Positions 11,701 through 22,500 of a DNA stretch of 64,000 nucleotides are shown piece after piece. The position numbers were made by a program, and so were the translations under genes. The stretch lies in the NCBI GenBank assembly GCA_035610365.1, contig CM069436.1:5880937-5944936 (forward strand), given 5' to 3'. The notes beneath the pieces are model-generated. The model saw nothing but the letters and a program-made list of their open reading frames with translations, had not been told where the DNA came from and ran no database searches. The DNA comes from Aquatica leii. Its lineage: Eukaryota > Arthropoda > Insecta > Coleoptera > Lampyridae. Within the stretch, counting starts at the first letter, position 1. Every line of letters starts with the position of its first letter.

Positions 11701-13559
11701 CTGTAAACTCTCGTTTATTTCTACTCCTACCTTATTTGCTGTTTTCTCAAGTAACTCAACTCGCTATTCCAGATAAACAGTATTATCATTTTAATTCGCA
11801 ACTTTTTTCATTTATATAATATAAAAAAGAACGAACAATTGTTTTGGTTTGTATTTTACTAATATACAAAAATTTGTAGTAGTTTATAACAATAAAAAAT
11901 TGAACCTTTAATCTTTTATTTGTGATAGATAATTAAATAATTATAATGAATGTGTAAGAATTATACCCAAATATATTGAAAAAAATGGCACAGAAAGAAA
12001 TAGAAAATTTGTTATTATTTAAATCTAAACAAAAGTATGAAGAAAAATATCGTTTTTAATAATGAATCCATAACACCTTCTCATTATACCTCGGTTGATA
12101 TGGATATAGTTATCCACCTCGTATCCTAGGCATTATGAATAAATTATAACGAAGTGAAAATTACATTTGATTGTTTAACTGAAGAAACCAGCAGAAGAGA
12201 CCAGGCGCTTCTAAAATCGCATAAAACAAATTTGACATAGCTTTAAACCGGTAAGGTGTATGAAAGTAAAGAGAATCTCGTGGGAATTTGTAGATTTTAC
12301 TGCCACGAATTTCAACAGCTTAAAATCCTTAACTGCAATGTCAAAGTGCAAAAATTTGTTTATGTAACTGCGAAACCCACCAGTAGAGACCAGTGGACAG
12401 CTGCTCCGTCTTTTTGGGACTCATCAGTACTGTGATATTCTGATGTGGTTTCGGTTACATTACATTAGAAATTTTAAGCTGTGTTTGAAATTCGCCGTTG
12501 TAAAATCTTAACCAAACAAGAATATTTTGAATTCATATAAAAACATGAAGAATGTCACAAGACTGATGTGTTTGTTAATAGATACTTACATTTGACTTCA
12601 AGGACCGGAAAGAGAAAAATTCAGAGATTTTTTCATATCAGTTACTTTAGGCTTTATTAAAATGCTTAAAAAAAACATTAAAACAATAAAGTTGGATGCT
12701 CTACAGAAGTTTTTATTTTATTTTCGTTTTATTTTTATTTCGTTTTCACGAATCGAATTTTTTACGTTTTATTAGATATTATGTAACGGTAAATATTTAA
12801 GTGACAGATTATATTTAAATACATTCCTTATTTTTTAAAATAAGTGTTAAAGTTGGTAACGAAATGTTTTTAGCATCTGTTGGCATCTACTCTAATTGAT
12901 CCTCATTATTCTCGCAGTTTATGAACTTAATTATCTGCTCTGTCAGTGTGCACTTTTTTCTAATACGTTATGAGAAACGGTTATTACGCAAAATTATATT
13001 ACGTTTCCCGATGTCGAAATTTTTCTTAATTAACCTTCGACCCCAATAAGATGTTATTGCTTTCATTTTTTAGACTCGCGATTTGGGGGTGGGGGAATAT
13101 GGTTTTTGTCGAAGCTCATTACCTTTCTCAATTGCATATTTAGTGTGGTATGCGACGATATTTTAAGAACGCTCGACATATCTGATCTAAAGCCAAAATA
13201 CCTTTACATTTCTTGTTTAAAACACGAGGGTAAGCTTCGAGCGTGTTATGTTTTATTGCTCACGAATGTGCTTTGAAACGACTTTAAAAGTAAGCCATGC
13301 GTACGTAATGATACGTATAAATTATTCTTAGAATTAAAAACAAACTTAACTAACAGATATGAGGTGGAAAATGTTTATAACTGCATCCTAAATACATTAC
13401 GAATGCGTTTATTCTACTTAAAATTTGTTTAACGTAGGTATTTTATTACGGTTGCCTTTTTAATTTTTACATTTTCGTATTAATCTGAAATGTCAACCGC
13501 GTGTAATATTATATTTAGTATTATATATATAAAAATCTTTTTCAACACCTGAACATTGC
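11701..13559. other. AT-rich stretch with one diverged repeat
   Basis: Non-coding by inspection. The part at 12170-12480 aligns with 8120-8450 (see that entry). A CAGCTG-containing segment near 12395-12440 (GGACAGCTGCTCCGTC, then GACTCATCAG) recurs near 14325-14370 (GGACAGCTGTTTCGTT, then GAACTCTTCAG). The rest shows no gene, RNA or repeat that I can name. Confidence 0.4.
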
Positions 13560-14715
13560 TCATGAGACCATATACTGCACATCATGCCTAAAACTCATCT
13601 CTTTGGTCATTAGAAAAACTCCCACTACAAACAGCATCCGTATCACCTGGGGTATGTTCATCTTCAATGTCATCATCTGCGGGAACAAATTCTTTTCCTT
13701 TGTCAGTTTCTTGTTCACTGACGGCTTTCTATCTCTTCTTCGTCGTTTTTTTAACGTCAGGTGATGGCAAACATACTTGCATTTTTTTAAGAGTTGTATA
13801 CCGGGACTCTTCATGCTCATTTTTGTGCGATGAAGAAATTATTATCTGAGACTGATGCTTCTAGAATCTGCTTGAGGTTCGGTAAGATTTCTAGGGGCGT
13901 GATGTTGCGCACTGTTTTCAATTGTACGATTTTCTTTATCTTCCGACTTAAGTGGAAAGATCCTTGTTTCAGTGATTTCTCCAGTTCGTGACTTTAAAAA
14001 TGCATTTCCAAGCAGTTTTGTTAGATCGAATCGTGTAAGAGATCGTTGATTTTGGCGTAGCCAGTTTCTAATTTCGTTGCTGTAATAAACTTTGAATGTG
14101 AATGTTTTATCAAGCGGCTTTAATTTATGTGTCGTGGGAAAGAAATGGTAGAAATATGATTTACCCTGACTAAGCTAATAATTTAAAATGTTTTTGGAAC
14201 GCCATCCTGTAATAAAAATACCACGTATAATATAGAAAACTATAAATTAGTAGTAGTAGGAGGGTAGAAAAGTTGTCATTGGATTTAATGACAGCGAAAG
14301 TCAATGATCAACATCAGAACTAGCGGACAGCTGTTTCGTTCTTTAGGAACTCTTCAGCGCTAGGATACACCGATGTTTCCACAACCATACCGACAGACAA
14401 CCGAACTCTTTTATGTCGTGTAGACATTACCAACATATTTAAAATGAACTGGAGATTCTTCTGTTGAGCTCATAAACTGAATAAAAGGTTTTGTTGGACC
14501 CATCTACTAGGATGCACTACGTATATAGATTCTGGTGGAGCTATTTTTTGTTGGATGGATTAAACTAGGGGGTACAAGCTGACCACTAGCGTTCATAGCC
14601 GCAATGAACGTCATGTGGGAACCTCGCTGAGCAGATGTAAGTAGGCAATTTGCCTCCTGCTCTTTTTTCCATCACGATTGATCTCGTCTACTTTGTAGAT
14701 CCTGTAAATTGAAAA
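13560..14715 (-). pseudogene. Second pogo-like transposase remnant
   Basis: A heavily decayed pogo-type transposase on the minus strand. From 14700 down I can read a stretch matching RRQIAYLHLLSEVPT in one frame and TFIAAMNASGQLVPP in the next. These correspond to the segment before the second DDE aspartate in the element at 2.2-3.0 kb. From about 14175 comes HKLKPLDKTFTFKVYYSNEI, then NWLRQNQRSLTRFDLTKLL, the region after the catalytic core. About 13700-13560 ends in a remnant of the cysteine-rich C-terminal finger. The part at 14180-14400, including the CAGCTGTTTCGTT repeat, interrupts it and the catalytic region is missing. It is older and more broken than the first element. Confidence 0.6.
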
Positions 14716-15927
14716 GTTATGCTTCTTATATTCCTGTTCTATTTTCTTAAATTACTTTTCACTTTCTAATTCAATTTATAAGGTCTTTGCTTTCTCTTCA
14801 AGTTCACAAGTCACAATTTTTGTTGTGCTTATTGTGATTTTATTGTAGCGATAGTTTTTCTTTGTTTTTACTTCTAACAAATTTGAATGGTAAATATTAA
14901 GTGTTGGTGATATAGGGAATAATAATAATATAACTAACGGTATCGCGTAATAAATATAGATTTAAAAGTGTAATCAAGCGTGGCGTTAATGAGAAATGAT
15001 GCGATGTGGTGACGTGCATGTCATTAGGAGTTACCATTATTATTAAGTGCGCTAAGCGCAATTTCTAAAGTTTCCGGGGTTAAGAGACTCGACAAAAACA
15101 TGTAGCGCCCGGTTAACTGCCGGATAACGTTACCGATTACAAAAAGGACATTTATGTTAGTCAAGGTCAACTACGGCCATAAGCGATCTGCAACCGTTCA
15201 TCTACGTATAAAAGAAAACAAAGAATAAAGAAAACGACGGTTCTCATGTCTGACTGTTCTTTTGCTACATTCTTCTTGGTTGCCACACGGAGACAGCTGC
15301 AGAATGACGTTCATAATTTGCGGGCAGCTGATGACAGGACGAGTTCGAATTTTTTTAATATTAACGTTGGATTGAGCACGCTTCTCGCGTTTCATAGTTT
15401 ATACCGGTGGGTGTTGTTGTTAACGGAGAGTACTCCGCTAATTACTTGGACATTACGTGACTGGCGATTGTAGCTGGTTTTCTATATTTGTGGTAGCAAT
15501 TTGTTACGCAATATTTATTGTTATGTCTTTTTCTTCATTACAATGACTACACAAATTTCTTTATCGTTTAAAAAAAAGTGTTTTTAATTGAGGAAGAAAG
15601 AGCAGTGTAGTCCTAAATAAGTAAAATGGCAAATATTTTTGCATACGTCGTCTTTTACAAAAATAGTTATATAACAGAATTTTACATACTGATAGTATAT
15701 GTAAGTAGGTCTATTCTCACATATTTACACACAAAATGGTTGTTATTGTTTTGCGTTACATTATTTCCTGGTTTGTGCAAACTTGAGGTCAATAGATTGG
15801 AACTAATTAAAATTAACTTGTTTCACTAATTTTATATCGAATTGTGTAATCGAGTACTGACATTGAATATTGTAATAATTGCATGTTTTATAATAGAAAG
15901 TTTACATATATTTTTCGTTTCTTTCAG
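14716..15927. other. Non-coding stretch before the kinase exons
   Basis: No recognised coding sequence. It precedes the first visible Drak coding exon and must end in intron sequence, because the exon at 15928 starts in phase 2 after a TTTCTTTCAG acceptor. The missing upstream exons of Drak (the N-terminal extension and the first two glycines of the ATP loop) may lie here or further left. I could not place them with confidence. Confidence 0.45.
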
Positions 15928-17088
15928 GGGCAAATTTGCAACAGTTCGTAGAGCCAACCATAGAGCGAGCGGAATTTCGTACGCCGCAAAATTTATAAAG
16001 AAACGACGCAGAGCTACGGACCAAACGAAAGAAATTTATCACGAAATTGCCGTTTTGTTAAAATGCGAATCGAGTGGACGCGTTGTCCGATTACACGAAG
16101 TATACGAAACGACGTCCGATATGGTTTTAATATTGGAACTCGCCGCTGGCGGCGAGCTTCAGAGAATCTTAGAAGGAGACGAATGTTTAGGAGAAGTCGA
16201 AGCCAAAAGGGCCATGCGACAAATTCTAGAAGGTTTAGCTTATCTTCACGATAGAAACATAGCACATTTGGATTTAAAACCGCAAAATTTATTATTAACG
16301 ATCGAAAACAGTTGCGAAGATATCAAACTATGTGATTTTGGTATATCGAGAGTATTAGAAAAAGGAGTCGAGGTTAGAGAATTAATAGGTGAGTTTTTAA
16401 GAAATTTTTTGCTGTATCCTAACTAACTATGATTTTATAGGTACACCTGATTATGTAGCACCCGAAGTATTAAGTTACGAACCAATAACGTTAGCCACCG
16501 ATGTATGGTCAATAGGAGTGTTGGCGTATGTATTACTTACAGGATACTCACCGTTTGGTGCTGCGGACAAACAGCAAACTTACCTAAACATTTCAAAATG
16601 TGCCTTATCGTTTGATTCAGATCTTTTCGAAGATATCTCAAGCACGGCGATTGATTTTATTAGGGCATCGTTGGTCGTAGACCCCAGGTAAGGATTTTCC
16701 TTATTTTCAAATTTGGAAATAAATAGTAATTGATTTTAGAAAACGACCAACGGTACAGCAATTGTTAGACCATGCGTGGATATCGCCTAAAGCACATATT
16801 CTTCCACAACTACCTAAAATTTCATCCGAAATTCATAACGTCACCCCTAAATCGACTCCACAGTGTCAACGTAAAACTCTACCTTGCGTTACATCCGATA
16901 CGCCAAAATCGCAACGGAAAACCTACAGCTCGGACGCTTTGAACGGTTCTTACACCGATTCACCAACTCGTACGTACAATGTATCAACCAACTGCCTTTG
17001 TCCGCAATGTGGAACAACATGTAGGCATTTGTCTCACACCCCTGTATCGAAAACGCCAATAACTGTTGACCGTGGAATCTTATGCTAG
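15928..17088 (+). CDS. Drak: Drak-type serine/threonine protein kinase (3' exons)
   Basis: Death-associated-protein-kinase-related kinase (STK17 family), a cytoplasmic/nuclear Ser/Thr kinase; in flies the orthologue phosphorylates myosin light chain (known of the family). Exons are 15928-16388, 16441-16687 and 16740-17088, with GT-AG introns of 52 bases each. Visible kinase landmarks: end of the glycine loop GKFATVRRA; ATP lysine in YAAKFIKKRR; catalytic loop HLDLKPQN, where HLD in place of HRD is usual in DAP kinases; magnesium loop LCDFGISRV; APEVLSYEPIT; the lobe helix DVWSIGVLAYVLLTGYSPFG; and KRPTVQQLLDHAWI. The tail ends TPITVDRGILC, as expected for DRAK. The first exon starts within a codon, so one or more 5' exons are missing. 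No damage is visible. Confidence 0.93.
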
Positions 17089-17641
17089 CGTCTAACTATA
17101 AACTGGTGCCGCATATGTTGATGGTCTTTATCGCTATTATGTAAAGTGAACGTTGTGTTAGTCCGTCTTTTGCAACTTTGAATTGTGATTGTCAAAAAAA
17201 AAATTGTTTTGTGTTTTATTTTTGGTATGGGGAAAATTAGGTAAAAAACTGCTCCAAGACAAGTGTAACCTAAGATAGAAAATCATTAACTGTATACTTT
17301 TGTAATTATAAGAATTTCTTTTTACTTTGTCGAGACCAGTGAGTTTTTTTTGCAAATATTTATTTACACTTGTGTTAGTTGATTGATTTCTTTTTTGATA
17401 TTTCGAAAATTAGTGACTTAAAAAAGTGCCTAAATTAAAACACACGTTTTTGTTTTAATTTTTGAATAAGTATGAAGTTAGTTAATGTATATTATTTTCT
17501 CAGGTTTGTAAAATACATGTCACGATCAATCGAAAAATATTTAATATATTACAATATTAAAAAATATTTGTTATATAAAAAAAATTCTGTTTCCATTAAT
17601 TATTAGCGTTGCTTATGTATAAATAGTGTTCAACGAAACTA

Positions 17642-17647
17642 AATAAA
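17642..17647 (+). promoter_or_regulatory. Likely Drak polyadenylation signal
   Basis: AATAAA about 555 bases after the Drak stop codon, in a T-rich context and with no further exon visible before it. It is the first canonical hexamer I noted on the plus strand after the stop. Usage is inferred. Confidence 0.45.
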
Positions 17648-19293
17648 CATATTTTCAATAATTTGATTCGTACTGTTTATTTGTGCTTGAATGTTGCAGC
17701 TTAATTTGTTTTTTAAAATTTGTTTACTTATTTATTTTATTTCAGATACCGATCAGTACCAATTCTCTGAATAAGAACGTTTGATTTAATCTAGTTACGT
17801 TAAATGTTTTGTATTATTTAAAGATACAAATATATTATTTTGTACAGTACGTTTTATTCTGGTATATCTGCGGACATTAAGTTGCAGTAAAGACACGAAA
17901 TTTATAGAATTTTAAGCAATTAAAAAAAAAGACTAGTTTTTAATATTTTTTTTATAGTTTTGTTATAGATACGTTAAACAATTATTTATTTTGCTAACGG
18001 AAAAACATACGCCCATTTAGTTATCATAGTCTGTACTCAAGTAACAAGCGTACGTAACAATTACGTTTATTTTTGGTGTAAATTCGTAATTTACGTAATA
18101 ACTCCAAAACGACACTTAACTGTCGCGTACAGTTTATTCCCAAACTACCACGTAACATTTTTACGTGTCCGGTACGTAACAATTACGTAGTTTAAAAATA
18201 AAAGTTAGTACTTAAAATTACAGTTATCCTTGCGTGATTAAAATATAAAATACATTCGGTAGTGAAAATCAACTTATGCGTTTCTTAAAAACGTTATAAA
18301 AATGTACGTGATAGATAGGCGTTTTTTCACTCTGTGTATCAAACTAGTATGTGAATATTTGCAGTACACATACGTATATAATAGGTAAATGTAATACGTA
18401 AAATGTACGTAAATTTAAACGTAAATGATATGTGATATTTTACGTAAATTGACTGTGACATTTGCACGTGTTTGGTACGTAATATTACGTACTGCATCAC
18501 GTAACATGTACGTAGCTGTTACGTACGTTGCTACATGGGTAATTGTCACTTACATTGACAAATTTTGCGAAACTATTTCTTTAGATAAAGTGAAATGTTT
18601 TCTAAAGGTTTTCACATAAAGTTTTTTAGTGAAACGTTTGAAAAACTATCTTGCTAATGAAAAAAAATGCGCTCTTCTAAGTCATGCTAAGTCTACAATT
18701 GTCCGTGAAACAATTGACAAACTGCGAAAAATATTTCTTCAGAAAAATTGCATTAAGGGCATTTATTTTATCGTTTTAAAGTATAATTTATGACTGCCAT
18801 TTTGGAGAAATATATGTTTTGTTTTCCAAAAATTTGTGATCTATGTATTTTTGAAGTAATATGCGTAAAAGCATCACCAACAAATAATTAGTTTTTATAA
18901 AACAATTAGCTTTATATTTTTAATTTAATTTCCAGGACGAGTAGGATTTAACAAATAAGAATTTTATGTATTGGGAGTTAATTTTAACAAATGGAACTTT
19001 TTTCCAATGGGACTACAGTTACTGTCACAACTTTTAAAATGGCGTAAATTGCGTTGCAAGTTAGGTTCCAAGTAATAACAGATTATTGTTAAATTTAGAT
19101 AATAATCTTCTAAAAACATCGAAAAATTGAAATACGTGCAATAAAGTACGTTAAATATATAACGTAAGTTATTCTTTGCGCTTAATTCGTTTAGAATATT
19201 ATTTTAACTACTGACCTAATGCACTTTTATAGCTAATCAATAAACTTGGTATCTGCACCTTATTTTACTTAAGTTGGCTTATATTAAGTAAAA
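17648..19293. other. Intergenic stretch between Drak and SRRM2-like gene
   Basis: AT-rich DNA between two convergently reading neighbours on the same strand. It must contain the promoter and 5' untranslated region of the SRRM2-like gene at its right end. The only structure I see is the ACGT-core cluster at 18050-18530. No transposon remnant is recognised. Confidence 0.5.
18050..18530. promoter_or_regulatory. Dense cluster of ACGT-core motifs
   Basis: By eye I count about nineteen ACGT cores in 480 bases. Most lie in TACGTAA, TTACGTAA or CACGTAA contexts, including TTACGTAA near 18091 and TTACGTACGTT near 18518. Such an AT-rich sequence would be expected to hold only one or two. TTACGTAA resembles binding sites of PAR/NFIL3-type bZIP factors (Vrille/Pdp1 in insects) and ACGT is the core of CRE-like sites. 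It lies 0.8-1.2 kb upstream of the SRRM2-like start codon. A regulatory role is inferred; a decayed tandem repeat is the other explanation. Confidence 0.35.
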
Positions 19294-19532
19294 ATGTACA
19301 ATGGTATTGGGCTTACAACACCACGCGGTTCAGGCACAAACGGTCATGTTCAAAGAAATTGGGCCTTCGTCAAGCCAAGAGAGAAAGATAAGACTTATCG
19401 TACTGAGGAGGAATTGTGTAGACTAGATACAGCATCAAATAGACCTCCTAGCAAGGAGATTTTAGATCACGAAAGAAAACGGAAAATTGAACTCAAATGT
19501 GCAGAATTTGCTGAAATTCTTGAAGATCAGGG
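19294..19532 (+). CDS. SRRM2: SRRM2-like exon 1 (Cwc21 start)
   Basis: Starts with the invariant MYNGIGLTTPRGSGTNG, so the ATG at 19294 is certain. It ends at Q-G with donor GTAAGT, phase 2. The DHERKRKIELKCAEFAEI helix belongs to the Cwc21 domain. Confidence 0.92.
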
Positions 19533-22500
19533 GTAAGTGCTAAAGTTTTGATAATGCAGAATGATTTTGCTAACAAATGTGCAGTTTTTCAGCGGAAGCT
19601 ATTAAAAACAAAGTCAACAACTATCGGATTATGCTTAATGGACATGATGGAAAATTAGACCGACCTGTGGGACATTGGGCACGAGTTAGGTAAGTTCCTT
19701 TTTTTGTTATAACGTTTATTCCAACAAAACTGATGTAAGAAGGGTGTGCACTTCGAATAGTATGAAATTATGTAGTGCGGACAGATCTGGTAGTTATACG
19801 TTTCCAACTCTTGCAGGAACAATGTATTAAATTTTGATTAGATAAATGTAATTGTCTTTAGGTTGTTGATTTAAAATTACAGAAAATTCAATTAAGTATA
19901 GGTTACATCGCAATTTCTTTAAAATTTTACGAATTCGTTAAAACAATAAAAAAAAAATTAAAGAAAACAATGTTTAGCGGTTGTCGGTTATCGATTCACG
20001 TGTTCCGTTAACTCCGTCATTCCGTAATTCCTTGATATGGATGCTGCGCATCGGATAATTTCCTCGTTCCTTCCCCTCAGTTTGCGTTTTGGAGAAGGGC
20101 CGCGAGGGCCGCCTCGCAATATCTTCTCCCGTTATTACATCTATAGAAATGTGAAATCTCAAATACAAATAATAATAAAAAAGACTGATCCATGTCTTCC
20201 ATGTAGTAGAGAATCCGATATTCGGTACCTACTTAGTTTTAAGGGCAACTCATGTCTTCCAACGTTAAAATTAAGTTAAATTTAGTGAATAATTAAAAAG
20301 TATAATTAAGAAATGTTTTATGGAGGTAGCGGCGGTGGCGGTTATAGAAATCGTTATACAGTCGACGAACGCGTTATATTCGAAAGACTTTGGCGCGGTG
20401 CTTTGTGTCAAGCTTTGGGTGCGAAAGCACCCATAAGGGCAGCGCCCAGAAGACAACAATGCTGTTGCCACTGTCACTGCAATAATAATAATAATAACAT
20501 CGCGAATCCGAACGATCCTGGAAATGTGTTTAAGCGATTGTACCCAAAAAAAACGATGCGATCTGTTGTAAGGTAAACATTGATTTTATTTTTCGGTAAC
20601 GTAAATTCTTGAATTAATTTTTAATGTTGCGCCTTACACGAAATTACCACAGTTTAAAAGAACTCGATAAATAATTGATACCAATTCTCAAGGTTTACGT
20701 GAAAATCCGAACTAAAAGCGCTAATCCGATTGCGTTCTACCACTTTTAAGGATTTCAACGTTGAAATCTTCTGATCCGATTAACGAGGTTGAAATTTTTT
20801 TGTTTAAATAAAAAAAAGATACACGTAAAATACACGCTTTAGTTATAACGCACGGTGACTCACACCCTAGTTTTCTATTATCGATTAGTACCGCGGCATA
20901 AAAAGGGGAAACTTTAGTGTAGTATTTGCTTTGAAATGGTGTGTTGCGAAAATCAGGATTTGTCGAATAAGTAAATGTTTTAATCCTATCGAGCATTTTA
21001 ACTAATCTTTATTATGCATATATTTTTAGCGTTACCGAAACTCATCATTTGGCAGAGGCGCAGCAAGAAAAAAATGCGAGACTACGAGAAGCCTTTGGCA
21101 TATCGGAATATTTTGTTGACGGAAGCAGTTTCGATCCGGATCGCGAAGCCAAAGAACAAGTCGCACGTTCGGTCGCGTTACAAGAAAAAGAACAACAAAA
21201 AGCTTTAGAAAGAGAATTAGAAAAGGATCGGGAAAAAGCTCAAGCGACACGTTACGAACTTGTGCACACGCCTAGTCCGGAACCACCCGCTCTTGGTCCT
21301 AAGAAGAAGAAAAAACGCAAAACTAAAGATAGGTACGTATTCGCTCGTACGCCAAAACAAATCTTAATACTCTTCAAAATAACAGCTCGTCGTCGGAAGA
21401 CCAGAAGAAGAAAAAGAAAACTAAGAAACGTAAAAAGGAAAGGTAATAAACACGACTTAATATTTTATTAGTTAAAAAACACATTGGAAAAGTTCCTTTG
21501 TGATTTTTTTTGTTAAGCAAGTCTTTTTTAACTCCTTTATTAAACTTCGATGTCTACTAATATTTTGGTAATATATTTTTGTGCCGTGCGTGTGAAGGCC
21601 TACAGGTAATGGTATGGTTTCGTTGAATATTTCGTAATATTTTTTATCTTGAATATATGTCTAGTGCAGCATGGGTGTGGACTGAAGGTGCGTTCAACCC
21701 TTAAAGTCTTTCGGTCTTACGTCTATATTCTTTACGGATTATTGTTTTTGGTTACATAATCAAAGCATCAATGCTAGGTGATTATACTTAAATTTGATGT
21801 ACAGCAAAGATAAAATTTAGCGTTGAATAATTATGTTTACCAAAGCAATTGCGATTTGTAAAGTAATTTAACGTGCATTCAGTATTTTATCGTACGTTTT
21901 TGTTACGTAGATCGACGAAAGTGAAAGACAAAAAGAAACGGAAGCGAAAACATTCGGTGGATTCGTCCGATAGCGACGATTCGAGTTCGGTTTCGGACGA
22001 TTCTGACAGCGACGACGATAGGCGAAAAAAGAAAAAGTTGAAGAAAAAGGAGGTTAGTCGAAAAACTTTTGATTTGTATACAAATTAATGTTTATAGAGT
22101 TTTCTACTTTTTTTGTCTTCTTTTGTAGTTAAAAATTGATTAATGTTTCGAAATTTACAAAATTTTCGCTTTTTATAATTAGTTTTCATTTGAGAAGGAG
22201 CTCCGGACGGCTAATCTGCGAAAGTAGGTTATCACTATTTCTAACAGTAGTTTTTTTGTAAGTGCATTTATAACCTATTTTTGCATGTTGAGTGAACAAT
22301 ATAGAAATATTTCGCTGGAAAAGGACACTAAAATTGATATTTTGATAAAATTGTTTACTTAAAGTAATGAAAACTTCTTCGATTATTAATCTCAGGTTGC
22401 ATTCCTTCATCATAATATGATGATCAGTAGTGTTAGTAAATTCAAACAGAATTTTATATACCCTCCGAGATGTTTATTATCTGTACTGTATATATGAGCT

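Noticed and set aside
15246-15473. Possible upstream exon of Drak
   Set aside because: The translated sequence has no resemblance to the kinase N-terminus and lacks a phase-2 donor that would join the exon at 15928.
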